Shown: positions 12,323 to 25,310, counted from the first letter of the stretch. The stretch is DNA of 64,000 nt from Daedaleopsis sinensis (GCA_033807695.1 CM066310.1:868001-932000); one strand, 5' to 3'. Made by a program: numbers and translations. Notes: generated by a model not told the origin, from the sequence alone.

Positions 12323-13478
12323 TCAGAAAGAGGCTGCACGTCGTCGTTGCGTACGTTGAATGGTCGTAGCATGAGGACCACTTGATATCTCGCGTTTCGG
12401 AGAGAAGGATACGGGGAATGGAGACGGGATGATGAGAACGGGGCATGTAACGAGATATTCATAGAGCACCGGATCAAGAACATCACATGCTTTGGGGCAT
12501 TCGAAGGAGGACGCCAGTCGCCATGCTATCGTGGGCCCGAAAGGAGGAATGCCCATCGATTTGATGATAGCAACGTCGTCGCTGAGCGGATCCAGAAGGC
12601 CTATGATGCATCCTCTATCGCCGAAGAATCGACCTTGCAATGGGCAGAGGAATTTGGGACGTAGACAGGGATGAGGTGATACGTGATCACCTGAACCGGG
12701 GACGGCAGAGGATGCGAAATTGGACCATGCAGCGGGGCTAACTGCAAAGTGAAAGCGAGCTCGGAGAAGAGCGTCCATGACGATGGTGTCGACTGGTGAT
12801 AGATGATTGAGACGACGGTTGGAGAGGAGAGAGCGCCGTTGCATGGTTAATGCGGGGTAGCTACAGCCAAACGAGTGTTCCGTGACAAAGTTCATGAGCG
12901 CGGTGGATGGCGAGCGAGCCACGCCGGAGAGGGGAGTGATGCATGCAGATCGATAGACTATGATCCGTCGCTCCTTGGCCACTATGAAAATAGCGAACTG
13001 GCAGATCTCTCGATCAGCTGCGTATCCGATACGGGGTATGTCTTGGTGCAGTCGAACAATGGAGGACTTGTTGGCGACACAGGCTACCATGCTCTCGAGC
13101 AAGGTCGAATAGGTGGGGTGAGGTGCGAATATCTCGAGGACTCCACAGCGAAGACTTTCGTCGCGAAGGAGGAAAGAAAGCGCGGAAACACCGCCAATGA
13201 TGCTTCTGGAACGAGTTAGGTGCGCTAGGAAGGCACCCGGATGGGGGAAAAAGGGCGAGAGGCTGCGCAAGAGGCTCCGTCGCAAGGATGCGGCGACGTC
13301 GTGATATGTTGACCGGCAGGTAACTCTCCATCGGAGAGCTGTCTTGAGATCAGCTTCATCGGCGATGTATCCGAGCAGCTCCGGATGGAGACTAGATGAC
13401 TCTATCAGCTTTTGTAATGGAGTACTCGGTGTATACTTACTTTAGTATATGTTTCGTAGAACTGCGGTAGTGAGTCAT
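12323..13478 (-). CDS. F-box/nucleotidyltransferase-like protein, family member C
   Basis: Exons 13478-13441 and 13391-12323 give about 368 residues, starting MTHYRSSTKHILN. The 49-bp intron is phase 2 and precedes the F-box-like helix LHPELLGYIADEADLKTALR. The core block is IIGGVSALSFLLRD then VLEIFAPHPTY, so the DxD is lost. Downstream blocks match member B: ALMNFVTEHSFGCSYPALTM, GRFFGDRGCIIGLLDPLSDD and PPFGPTIAWRLASSFECP. A late cysteine pair (FECPKACDV) is shared with members B and D. It lies about 0.5 kb downstream of the Helitron gene's 3' end. The role is unknown. Confidence 0.65.
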
Positions 13479-13952
13479 AGTTGGCGTTGAAAAAGGACTT
13501 GTATCGAGGCGGGAACGGTAGGGTTCGGATCGAGTAGTGATTAGTGAGTCGTGTACTGAAAAAGGATGTATGGTATCAGGAAGGCGGTCCTGTGTAGTCT
13601 AGTAGCACGACAGAGCTGTACTTATATAACAAATGTTGCTCAAGGTTTAATAGAAAATGGGAAGCTAATCTCGCATGCGAGAATCAGTGTCGATCCGGTG
13701 CAGTCAGTAAGCATGTGTGGTTCTAGTTAATAAAATACAAAATGCTGACTCACGAGCGTCGTAATGGTGATTGTTCCGCGGAAAATGAAGGTGGAGTTAG
13801 TGAGTTATTAGCTGGATAGCTGTATTAGTTGTAGTCGTTCGCAAATATTTGGTAAGCTTCAATTCAGGGAAGCAGTACTCGTTACGTTGCTCGGTCAGCG
13901 ATCGATGCTCTGTGGGTGGCGGTTTGGATATATTTCTTCTGTCTCGCAGAGG
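13479..13952. other. Spacer that should hold the Helitron 3' terminus
   Basis: Between member C and the Helitron stop codon. A perfect 14-bp palindrome, TCTCGCATGCGAGA, lies at 13669-13682. Helitrons end with a short hairpin followed by CTRR, but on the minus strand no CTRR follows this palindrome at the expected distance, so the terminus is not assigned. Confidence 0.4.
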
Positions 13953-16900
13953 TTAGCGCATGTACATCTCAAAACGTTCTTTACTCAGCTGGTCCAAGCG
14001 TTCCAGTCTGTTTAATTCGTTGCGTAGCTCTTCAGATAGACGTCCTTGTATCTTGCTTCGGGTGAAGGGCCTAAGAATGTGAAGACGATTTAGTGTTCGT
14101 ACTCGAGATAGCATGACGTAGGCACCTTGAAGAGTTCTGGCTGACGCTAAGTCGACTATGGCGACGTCTAGAGAGCGACCTTGTGCTTTGTAGTCAGTAA
14201 AACAGTACGCAGGTAGCAAGGGAAGTTGATTGCGACATACTTCTACAATATCAGCAGCTATGTCACCGTTCTTAGGAGTTCGAGTCCATATGAACTTAGT
14301 CGTTACAGGGAAAATAGGGATTATGTCTTCTTCGACATTAGAAGCGATCGCACCTGAGCCTTTGATGTGAACATATACGACGACCGGGACCCGCACGTCG
14401 TCTTGTAGTTCGTATCGGATGTCTTTGACAACCCCGATAGCTCCGTTCACAACGTTGTTAGCAAATGCGAGATTTTCTTGGATCATCACTTTCATACCTG
14501 GAAATAATGCGAGCTTTGATGGAGACTCTTCCGTATATTTCGATCTCAATTTCCGTAGACGTAGAAGATCCGTGCCTTCTACCTGTTTTCCTCGGATCCA
14601 GTCGACAGCGTAGTAAAAATGAACTTCTGCGCGGATCTTTGTCGCATGGCGGTTGAGGAGCAGTTGGTTGATTGCGTCTCGGGTTGCTTTTAGACCGACA
14701 ATCACGGGACAGGTATCAAAAGGAGATGCGAGCGAAACACCTTTGGTCAGATTGCGAGCAAGTACTTGTTGCTGTAGAGTACTGTAATCATCCGCTTGTC
14801 CAGAGCGATATGCAGCTTCGCACTTACCTTCCCTGACTCTCTGCAATAAACTAGAGAAATTATCGTCCCCGTGTTGGCGCTGGTTCTTTCGCAAAAGTAC
14901 GACAGTATCCACTAACCTCCACAGATATACACCTTTCAGTGCTGATACTCCCTTACCAGTTTGATGTAGAGCAGTTTGTAGTCGAGGATTGGAAACCAAG
15001 TCGTGGTTGTAAAGCGCTGGAGCTCGGACCGGTCGAAGTTGGCCGAAATCGCCGGTGAAAATCACGTTGACACCTCCAAAAGGCAAGTCTTCGGCCTTGC
15101 CCGAAAGGCCCTTCGCTCGTTGAATACGGGTTGATATCTCTGACAATGTTGGTGCGCCGAGCATGGAGACTTCGTCTACGATGAGGTAAGTTATTTTCTC
15201 CCATAGTTGCATGAGCTCTTGAATGTTCTTTGGAAATTTGTGAGGCAGCATTACTAACGAATGTATCGTATATCCTCCTATCAGGATTGCCGCTGCTCCT
15301 GTTGGTGCGGAAACGAAGATTTCATGCCGTCGGTTGAGCAAAGTGAACAGGCGGAGAACTGCGTTCACTACATGCGATTTACCGGTACCTCCTATTCCTC
15401 CCATATACATCAACAATTGCTCTCCACCAAAACACACGTGTCTGGCAATAGTCTCGAATGCTCGTTTCTGCTCGTCGTTTCCGTCCAACTGGAATTCAAA
15501 TATGACTTGCTGTATAATCTCTTCCGGAGTTGCAGGCCCCTCACTGGGTCCATCACTAGAGGTTCTCTCATAATTGTCACTTTGAGCTCGAGGGATATCA
15601 AGTTGACTAATTTCCGTAATAGGAAACCGATGAGAATCGAGTCGACGACGCTTGCTACTCGGTGGCGGGCTCATGTCTTTCCTGAAGGCAGGTCTTCGTT
15701 TCTGCTTGATATGCGTCATCGTCCTATGTTGTTGATCTATATCAGGTCTATGAGCTGGATCTACTAAGTCTGCCGTTCCAACGTGCAAGATAGGGTCATC
15801 GGAATCAGCAGGTACAGCAGTGTCAAATAGCTTCTCTAATGCTATTCGAGCCGGTACTGATATTAGATCGTCCAGTTCAGCCATAAAATCAACTCTTGTC
15901 TCCTTGTCGTCAGGCAAGTTTATCGCCTGCCTGTCTACATCTCCCAGGTCTATGCTCGGCGACCGTCTATCGAGTATATCTTGTTGGAGATGTATATCAG
16001 ACGGATGAATATCTCGAGATAGGTTTCTCGCCGCTCGTCGCTCTGTGGTGAGTCGATCTCTGGCATCTCTGCATTCGGATAACACGTTCATGTTCATGAT
16101 TATAGTGCGGTGTTGCGATGGAATTGCGGGTTGTTCGCGCTGATATGCTTCGTGCCATGACTCTGACGCGCTCTTCAGATCCGAGGGTAATCGCCAAGGC
16201 TTGAACAAGATCAAAACCGTCTTCGACCATTCTTCGCGCTCCTCTTCGCTTCTGTCATAGCGAGGGATTCGGTCTCGCAACAGAACGGGCACTACCCAAA
16301 CAATCCGTTTTCGGACAAGATGCGTATCGCAGTCCGGATGGTCGGGTGAAAATTCACCCCGCATTTCTTCGCGGCGACCACGATTCTGAGAGCGTCGAGG
16401 TTCTCGTTCTTCTTTGCTCTTCAGCCTGGCCGACTCGTGTCGCCTAGTTATTTTCTCTGTCAAGCCGGTGTACTCATACAAGCACATGCTATTGAACGGT
16501 AAGATACTCGGCCGGAATATATAGTCATGTTGCTGATTTAAAGCTGAAATAGAACCGTTCAACAATGTTAGGGTCACCGTGTCTTGTGAACTATGCACTG
16601 CTTCCTCCTCCTCCTCGACGTCCATTGGCTCTGATTCATTCTCTTCACTAGTGGGCTGAACAGGTTCGCCGTGGGTTGAGCTGGACTCGGACCAGTATTG
16701 ATTGATGATTCGTTCGAACGATGCTAGATGGAGGATTCTATATCTGTGGCTAGTGTAATGATCTCCTCCACCTACAAGATAGCTCATGACTTGTTGATGT
16801 GATACTTCGACTCTGCATAGCATACTGTTCACTGCTGTCGTGAGCGCGCTCGTATCGTGCTTGTCTGTCCATTCTGTTACGTCGGCATACCTCGCATTTG

Positions 16901-19900
16901 TGCGGTTGATCGCGTACATGAGAGCTGCCAAGCCTAGATGCGCTGGAACTGCTGATTTAGTGATATAGTCTGTAATGTAGTATATTAGCGATTTGGCTCC
17001 CTCTCCTGAACCTATGTGCTTGATATCCATGTTGCACTTCATAAGAAAGATGACTAAGTCGTTGTAGTTCGCAATCTTGCCATGTAATCGGCGCAACAAG
17101 ATAGAGCCAGTTTCATCATCAATGGTGGTTATAGGTCTAGTGACTCCGTCCATACGCATCCGGCAGTTGGCATCAGAACGTACTTGGCCGGCCTGCAAAT
17201 ACTTCCAACAAGTTTCTGTGTGCTCGTGCCAGTTGTATTGCTCTACCAACTCGTTCACATACTGCTCGTACCGTATCGCGAACACGCTTGGTGGATAATC
17301 GATAAAATCGAGATACTTGGGACCAGTCACCGTTCCAGGATGGATTTCTGGATGTCTGTAGACTCGCGGCCGTTGGTCACCCTCTGGAATAGGATTGGAT
17401 TGCACCGCAGATGTACCTAGATATTCCGACTTGATGATGTCTTCTAACCACGTGAACATGTCTAACTGATATTGCTCTGAGTCTGCCATCATCGCTCTCA
17501 TCTTCTCCGGCGATGGATGTCCTCGAATCCATACGAGCATGTGGCAATGTAGAGTACCTCTTGCTTGACATTCTACTGTTCCATAGTATGCGATACATGA
17601 TCCTAAAATCCCAGGAGCCTTCTTTCCGTGTCGAAGAATGATGTCAATAAAAGAAGTTATCATAATATGAAAAAATCGGGCACAAGGACCTGGATTTTGC
17701 GCTACAAGAAGTCTACGTTGCCACTCAGTAAGTGGTGTGCCTTTCGGTAGTGACTCCAGATCTATATTCGACCCACAAAGAAGTTGGACGAGAGGATGGT
17801 TGATGTCTGACGGATTAAGTGTGATAAAGAATGCAGGGGTCCCATGAAAATGAACGAGAGAACGTATCTCATTCCTGAGTCCGAGACGGTACCCGGTTGT
17901 GCCAGGCAGATGTCGAAGCACAGTGCTGACTCGATTGACCAGACGGAGTAATTCATGTTCCTTGTCAGTCTGCGGCTGGTAAGCAGAGTTTCTGGAAAAA
18001 TGGGCGATTGTCTCCTCTAGCAAGCGTCTGTCGACACTCATTAGCTGTTGTACAATCTCATGTTGCTGAGAGATCTTCACCCGGAATCTTACCGAGTCGC
18101 ATATGTTCTTTTTCTGCAGTATATTGTAGTACACGAATGCGAAGTCGGCGTCTCGCTCGAAAGGACTGTTGTGCAGCTCCAGTAGATATCGAAGTTGTTC
18201 CTCCATCGTAATAGGAATTGTTCTGTACGGATGGTGGAATCCCCCGATACCCCATGGATCCAAATGAGGAAACATCCACGTCAACAGCTCCGGTTTCTGG
18301 AAATCTGGAATAAAGCGTTCGCCCGCTTGTGAGCGAACAAACTTACCGTTGTGTAAGCAATGATACAAGGCTTTCAGTTTCATGTCGCGGTAAGAGACTG
18401 GAGAGTCATCTCCGGATGTATAACCGACGCACTCCATGAGAATATCGGCACCTTCGGGCGGGATTTCTGAGAGCGCATTTCGGCCGGAGTAGTCAGCCGC
18501 AGCCTGTTCCGTTGTGCCGTGATCGTTTATGAAACCGATGTCGAGTGCACATGGAATACCAACACCTAGGTCGCGATCTTCTCCGTTTAGTAAGTTGTCT
18601 ATGTTTTCTCCGCTCACTCCATGGAACTCGGTACTTGACATGTAGTACGGGTTTCCTGCAACGAGAAATTCTATGATAGTCCGTACAATGGATGGGGTCA
18701 CAAGAACTGGACTTAGCCTCTTGATCGAGTGTATCGTAGGTGGCGTACTTCCGACGAACACCGCGCATGCTGTATCGCGAACTTCAGACGGCGGAGGCGG
18801 CAGGACTGTGCGCAATACTGTGGAATTTTGAGGCATGATCAATACGTTTCCTCTGATAAACCTTTGCTCTGTTTGACGATCTTCGAAATGCGATCTATCG
18901 TCGCAGGTTCTGCCTTTATTCTGAAGTTGGCTGAATCGATACGATATCTTGCTAGCTCTTGCCCGAGCCACGAGTAGTCGGTCGAATTGAGAGCTTTTCT
19001 GAAAAGCATCGCGTACGTTAGCAGGCAAGGCGTCAAACCCGTAGTAAAGCCAGTTCGCTAAACATAACTTAGGCATGACGCCTTTCTGCGCAAGATCCTT
19101 GTGACAAGCGTTGCAGAGCCTCAACGTTGCTAGCGACCACGGGTCGTGCATACCGGCTGGATCCAGCAGAGCCTTCCCATACAATTCGAAATTGTATGTG
19201 CGAGGGAGTACTTCGACCGGTAAAGCCTGATTCTGCAACAAGGTAAGATTTATGTTAGCGGGATTTACGTCGTGAATAGCATTAGCAAGTGTACGCCGAC
19301 CGCACACAGCGCAGACTTTCGTTTCGAAGGTAGAGTTTCGCATATGCTCTTGCCAATCCTTGATGATGCTCTTCTTCAACTCGTCGCTAGCTACCTGCAT
19401 AAATGATCGATCATGTCCATCAGTTCCGGTGGCCCAAACGCTGCGCCTCCGCTCTACAAGTCCGACTGGTCGGACGTTGCATAGAGAGCGGAAATGGAAG
19501 AGAAGGGTTGGACATGCCCGATCGCAGCGATGATCTTGTAGTTTTTCACGTATCGAGAATAGTCCTTCTCGTACTCCAATGCGAATCGTGTGCGCATTAG
19601 CGATCTGACGAAGATCTGCAGCTTGCCAGAGACTATACAAGCTAAATAAACGCGTTAGAGTACAATTTGCAACCACATCGTAGCTGGTAGCTTGCAAAGA
19701 TTGAAACGAGATGGGATGAGAAATATCGACAGAAGTGGTAAAAATGTGCGTGAAGTCAAGCGCAAGCTCCTCTTCGTCGCACAGATTTAGCACACACGTT
19801 CCAGTATCAGAACGTGTTACGAGACCTGCCACGAGAATAGAACAACTATATCAGCCTGATGTTCAACCTAAAGGAAATAAACACAAACCATATACGGGAT

Positions 19901-20212
19901 GGTCGGTGTCAACGCGCGTCTGCGATATGGTTTCCCATATGTTGGCTATGTTGGCTAGAGTGTCATCTTAGTACATCAGTCGAGAGGAGGAGCAAGCTCG
20001 ACATACCAGATGCCGCGCTTGATGAATCGCGATTGCAACCAGTGTCATCAGACTGTAGTCTGGAACTCGAATCTGTTATTGTATCTCAGCCAATGTCACA
20101 CGAGTGAGCAAAAAAACAGAGTCTTACAGGTACACCGGTTGCTGCCGTTTGATTCTTCGAGGAGCTCAATGTCAATTGCGAAGCGACGAAGTACTTCTGC
20201 CGGATTAGACAT
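13953..20212 (-). CDS. Helitron Rep-helicase (rolling-circle transposase)
   Basis: Main exon 19825-13953 is uninterrupted for more than 1950 codons. Two short 5' exons (20212-20128 and 20072-20007) join in frame and supply the start MSNPAEVLRRF, giving about 2007 residues. Order: a zinc-finger-like pair (CAVCGRRT then LCNACHKDL), a Helitron-like N-terminal domain, and the Rep nuclease with ARGTLHCHMLVW and the two-tyrosine motif IYYITDYITKS. An acidic linker follows, then a PIF1-family helicase with Walker A MGGIGGTGKS, Walker B YLIVDEVSMLG, IFTGDFGQLRPV and YVMLSRVRTLNRLH. Rep nicks and rejoins single strands and the helicase unwinds during rolling-circle transposition. All key residues look intact, so it may be active. 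The 5' exon model is less certain than the main exon. Confidence 0.93.
13953..20212 (-). mobile_element. Autonomous Helitron (ends not resolved)
   Basis: Defined by the complete RepHel gene. Helitrons insert between A and T, start with TC and end with CTRR, with no target duplication. I did not find convincing termini, so the interval covers only the coding part; true ends lie outside it. Confidence 0.8.
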
Positions 20213-20683
20213 GATAGCTCGACAGGCGCCGCACTCTACAAGAGAGTATCTCTTGATATATCTCTTGATATAGTCTAAATAGAGTCCCCTTCGAGCATGG
20301 TCATCAGTTGAATATTCGTAAGCTGAGATTAAAAGTGAGTAAGGCAATTGTCGTGCCGGTGTACTGGTTATGTGAGAGCTTAACTAATGTTGTGGTTGAA
20401 ATATGCAACGTCTTTGTCAGGATCAGGAATTTGTCAACTTTGCTTTAAGCTCCATCGACATCTGGAATCTGCACGTATCATCGTAGGCTTCAGATATGTC
20501 AAGTATATCCATGCCGTTGAATTTGCGTAGTCAGCAGATCGGATGACTCACTTGTGTGGCACTGTCTTGTGCAAAAGAGAGGTGGCGCTTCTCTGTCGTT
20601 CACGAGAAGGTACTGCTGGAAAGGGCGGCTAGGAACGATATAAAAAGCGACTGTGACAAACTGCGTGAAAGCTACCCACCTAT
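20213..20683. other. Short spacer between Helitron gene and RNR gene
   Basis: Divergent spacer between the Helitron start and the RNR small-subunit start. No gene is visible. It could contain the Helitron 5' end and the RNR promoter. Confidence 0.4.
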
Positions 20684-21858
20684 ATGTCTGTCGACTTGAA
20701 TACTTCCTTCGAACAAGTTGGTGTAGATCCTCGTTGCCCTTATGTTTTATTTCCTATCAAGTATCCTGAAGTCAGTAGTTTTTCTTTAGTGTCAAAGACT
20801 ATTCGTACTAATAGTCCTTTAGCTTTGGCGTGCTTACAAGATAGCACAGGCCTCCTTCTGGACAGCTGACGAGGTAGACCTGTCAATGGATGGCGAACAG
20901 TGGAGAAGTGTCCTCACCGAGGATGAACGAGACTTCCTCTCTGTGATTTTGGGTTTTTTTGCGGCAGCCGATGGGATCGTCGCAGATAACCTGGCTCTTC
21001 GATTCTGTTCTGAAGTCAACATTCCTGAGGTTCGATGCTTCTATGGATTTCAAATTATGATGTGAGTATTCGCTTGTACATCCATTGTTGGCCGGAATGA
21101 TGACATACGCGGACTCAGGGAGAACGTGCATGCGGAAGTGTATAGTCGCTTGATCACGGAGCTTGTCACCGACGCTGGACGCCGCTCGGAGTTGTTCCGC
21201 GCAATCGAGGTCATGCCTGCTGTGAAGGCGAAAGCCGAGTGGTGCATCCGGTGGATTAACGACTTACGGCACCCCTTCGCGGTCCGACTCGTCGCATTTG
21301 CCGTTGTAGAAGGGATTTTCTTCTCTTCTTCTTTCGCGGCGCTGTTCTGGCTCCGTCATCGGAACCTGATGCCTGGTCTCACCTTCTCTAACGAACTCAT
21401 CGCGCGCGACGAGGGACAGCATACGGCGTTCGCGTGCAGTTTATATCGCCATTTGCCTTACGCGCTGGAGAACGCACAGGTAGTTGCGATTGTGGAGGAG
21501 GCTGTAATGTTGGAGCATGCATTCTTCAAAGGTGAGCGTGACGTAGTACTTCCTAGTCTTATTACTTATCACTCTGACAGAAGCCCTTCCGCCGACACGA
21601 TCCTTGCCCGGCATGAACTTGGATCTGATGCAAGACTACGTGGAGTACGTGGCCGATTTCCTCCTCGAAGGCCTTGGTCATGCTGCTGTATATCACAAAC
21701 GTAACCCGGTAAGTGTTTATACTACGTGATATATAATTCGGATGCTTACCTTTGTCTGCTAGTTCTCCTTCATGGAGCGGTCGTCCATTGACGTTAAGAC
21801 TAATTTCTTTGAACGTTCCGTTAGCGAATATCAAGTAGCGACTGTTTCCAGAGGTTGA
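20684..21858 (+). CDS. Ribonucleotide reductase small subunit (R2-like), short form
   Basis: Five exons (20684-20770, 20823-21061, 21119-21531, 21581-21708, 21763-21858) give about 320 residues. R2 makes the tyrosyl radical used to reduce ribonucleotides to deoxyribonucleotides. Iron ligands and radical tyrosine are visible: the aspartate in [10 protein letters not shown], Glu, His and Tyr in [10 protein letters not shown], Glu in [11 protein letters not shown], and Glu and His in [10 protein letters not shown]. The first intron has a perfect TACTAAT branch site. Canonical eukaryotic R2 is near 390-410 residues. Here the N-terminal tail is about 29 residues before the conserved WRAYK block, and the chain stops at [11 protein letters not shown] without the usual FTLDADF-like tail that docks on the large subunit. 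It is probably a paralog rather than the main housekeeping copy. Confidence 0.88.
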
Positions 21859-24689
21859 CTGTGAATCTGGGCATTTGCAGTCCATCCTTTTAGCTAGAAT
21901 CTGTGCGTTCCTGGAGAACGTACTAGGTTATTACACACATTGTGTCTCCTCTCTCGTGAGACATGTTGCTTTTTGGCTACGTCAATGTATTGCGAGTATG
22001 TAGCGAGTATGTAGCGAGACTACCGGGATGTATTAGTGGTGTAGTGATATGCTCGTGCTGTCTTCTTTGATATCCTAAGCCAAGTACAAGCAGATTGTGT
22101 GTGAACGCAGCGGCTGTGTTTGCCAGTGATCGCATACTTACCACGAAGGAACTTGGGAATGTGCTCATGGTAGCCGTCCACGTCCGAGCCCGTCCCCGCG
22201 GACTCGCTTGTCCCAACCCTGTGCCCACCGCCGTGAGAGGGGCAAGTTCCAAGTCAGCCGTTGCGGTTGCGCCCAGGGACATCCTCCGAGTCGTCCGCAT
22301 TCGGCACCGGGCAAGGCAGGAACAAACGCCGCTCCGTACTCGAGCCCGTCGGTTGTCGGTGCTTGCAGCGGTGAGGAGACTCGTGCTCCGAGCCTCCACG
22401 CGCACGCGTACGGCCGGGGCGCGGTGCAAGGACGCGGTCGCGAGCGCGAATCCCGACAATGCCCTTGCCCCCGCGAGCGTGACATTGACAAGCGGCAGAC
22501 TTCCAGGGTTCCGTGGGTCGGGGACGGTGCGGCGCATACACACACCCGAGCGGCGTCCTGTAGGCTATAGGATGGTTGCGTCTATGACATGAGTGAGGAA
22601 CGGAATACAGCGATTTGGCGCGGAGATAAGGTGCGCGGAGGTGCGCACCGTTTTGCCTCCCGCGCGACCGCGACGGTTCCGCATTAAAGTTCCGGGCCCG
22701 GGCGACGACCGTCGCGTGCGCGCAGAGTGTGCTGGGGACAGATAAGGCTTGAAGGGGTGTCCGGGACACGGCCAGCGGCGGGGCGCCGTTCATGAGCTAG
22801 GCTGTAGGCTGTAGTGCCGTCCTGCCACGCCCACGTTCTGCGTGTTCTACGACCGGCGCTGCTTCCGAAACGGCCGTACCACGTTAAAGTAGGCTGTTCT
22901 CGTCGAGAACGGCCTCACGCGACGGCCGTGGCGGGCTGTATCGTGAATCACTGTCGGGCGGCGTTGAACATCTCCATGAGGTCGATATTCAAACATCGGG
23001 TTTCAGGCCGCGAATCTTGTCGGACGTGGGTTGAATAGACGGCGCACACGATATGTTTTAGTTACCGGGCGTGGCAGGGCGTCGTTCGGGCAGGAGAGGG
23101 TACTCACCTCGGATACTAATGGAATCGCAATGAAATCATTTTCATGACCTCGACAGATAGACGCAAAACCGGGCGCGTTCGATGCGGATTGTTCAACGCG
23201 ATCTGGGACAATGTGTTATCACACAGAGGGATAATAAACGGAGGAAATATAGCGGAATCTCTGCGTACCGGACAGAGATCGGGAAGTACTCGTGAGTACG
23301 ACGTCGAGAAAGTCGCACCACGTCGCTCGACGGTCGTTCGGGATGGGATCGAGTGTGAATCCGAGTACCGAACGGTTGGCAGAGATATGGCGGGGGGAGA
23401 GTTCGACGCGGCGGAAGAGCAAAGAAAAAGACGAACTTGAAACATTTTAAAAAGTCGTGTAGCGGCCGGGAAAATGAAGGGGATGGAGGAGATAGCTCAC
23501 GACATGCGTATAGTCGTAGTTTGCGTGCATGTAGTCGTAGCTTGCGAGCGTGGGAACATCGTCAGCAAGAGCTAGGAGATAATTGGTCGTCGGGCGGACA
23601 GTACCTGGGTCGCAAGTCAAGCTTCAAGAAAGAAAGGGTGTGCGGCGATGCGAGACAGATTGCGTAGTTCGTGCAGTCAAGGGCCATCAAACACCGCTTG
23701 ATTCGAGGCAATCCGTTTCGAAACAAGTGAGATAGGTCAAACTTGGCGTCCTGAAGGCGGACGCACGGGCAAGGCAGTCCATGATCGCGGATGAGAGCGC
23801 GAAAAGGAGAGTGACTTGAGCAGCTCGGAATGGAGTAGTACCGGGAGTAGACGCGAGCGGCCCGGTTTCGCGCCGCTTACCGACTTCAAGCGACGATTTC
23901 CGAGATCTTCCTGCGGGGAAAAAGGAAGCGCTGAATTGTGATTGGAGCATACACAATGCGGGCGTTCGTTCCAGTTACTAGAAGAATACCGACTCTAAGA
24001 CAGAATCAGAACATGTTTCTTTCTCCTCCTTTCATTAACACATTGTCAGATTCTGGTACCAAAGGAATAGAAGAACACCAAGCTAAACAAGATAACCACA
24101 GCTTCGAGACGTGCCCCTATTTATCCTCTTACCACGTTTCACAGAAAAATGCAATCGCATCCTCGCACGACTCCCCAACAATAAGTCCGCCGACTATACT
24201 ATATTACTCTTGCGCAAGATTCTCCAAGTCGACAACGTGATTTTTGCTTCCATTCGCTCATGTTCTATAGCTAACTTCACTTTCAGTATACAGTATATGC
24301 GGTTTCAAATTGTTGATACCATTTCTTCTACCGCGAATACTTGCTCACGACCGTCCGAACACGACAAGTGACTACTCCCAGTACCGCCCGATGAGACCGC
24401 CGAGCAGACCAACCACGCGTCTCTGCACATTTGACCACACACAGCACAATCTGCTGAACGTCGCGCCGCACAGAAACAACTTGCGTGCCGATTCCTTATA
24501 CACAGAGCAAGTACATTACACTGCCGGACTCCCTCAAATGTGGTATCATACATAATCCACAATTCCGCCAAAGCTATGTATTGAGATCCCAGTCAGTCTT
24601 GACCATAGTCCCTTCCGGCGACTTGAACTTCTATCGACCTCTGCGCCTTCCTCAGTACTGAGTGGGATATCACGCCCACAAATATGCAC
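21859..24689. other. About 2.8 kb without a confident gene
   Basis: From 22090 to 22800 the DNA is GC-rich and open in several frames on both strands, with Arg-, Ala- and Pro-rich translations and no motif. The plus-strand frame at 23144-23440 and the weak frames at 23938-24371 are also unrecognised. The segment near 24110-24240 may be an upstream relic of the following broken gene. Confidence 0.3.
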
Positions 24690-25310
24690 CGACCAATCTC
24701 GCCGTATAACAGAAAAACGTCTACAAGAACGTGGCAACGACCTCCCAGTCATTGCTCGTCGGCGTTCCATGGAAGCCCTGAACCAGCGCCTGCACTGGAA
24801 TACCGTCCAGCTCCTCGGCTACCGCACACTCGTCCGCGGCCTCCAGCGACTCCGCATATTCGAAACCCCCCAGTCGCCGACTCCGGCTCCTGCAACGCAG
24901 AGGAGGCCATCCTCGCGAACGGAGCCAGTTCCGCGTTCTTCCCGCACTCCCTCGCCCACTCCCTAGGCCTTGACGTGCACCGCGTCCCGAGCGCGAGCAA
25001 GCCCATCGCGAACGACACTTTCAAAGGCTTCCAGCTCAGCCACGAATCGTTCTACACGTATCTGCAGCTCCGACACCCACCCGAGGAGGGCATCGTCGTG
25101 GTACGTGCAATGCTGCTCGCTCTGAGACTATGGATGGCCGACAGATTGATTCACAGACCGTGGAGGCAGGCATCTAGTTCTCGCTGCACCTCATCGCACC
25201 CATGCGCGACTTCAAGCATCGACGAGGAGGTGCTCGAGCGGTACGAGAACCTCACGGAGCGACATGGAGTGGATTGAGAAGGTCTGCTTTGTGCGGGAAA
25301 GCGCTCAGCA
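24690..25310 (+). pseudogene. Broken prolidase (Xaa-Pro dipeptidase, peptidase M24B)
   Basis: Prolidase fragments appear in shifting frames. Near 24720-24870 one frame reads TEKRLQERGNDLP and NTVQLLGYRTLVRGLQ, like the region before the active site. Near 24900-25100 another frame reads AEEAILANGASSAFFPHSLA then HSLGLDVHRVPSASKP, matching the conserved PHGLGHSLGLDVHD motif with its metal-binding histidine. After a possible GTACGT intron, the block matching VEPGIYF reads VEAGI-stop-F, a nonsense change at the tyrosine. The final frame gives IDEEVLERYENLTE, as near the prolidase C terminus. At least one stop and two frame changes make it non-functional. The active enzyme would cleave dipeptides ending in proline. 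Confidence 0.7.

Noticed and set aside
13669..13682. Perfect palindrome TCTCGCATGCGAGA as the Helitron 3' hairpin
   Set aside because: On the minus strand no CTRR end follows at the expected distance, and no A/T insertion site could be defined.
22095..22793. Long overlapping open frames on both strands
   Set aside because: GC-rich sequence keeps frames open by chance; translations are Arg/Ala/Pro-rich with no motif and no consistent splice pattern.
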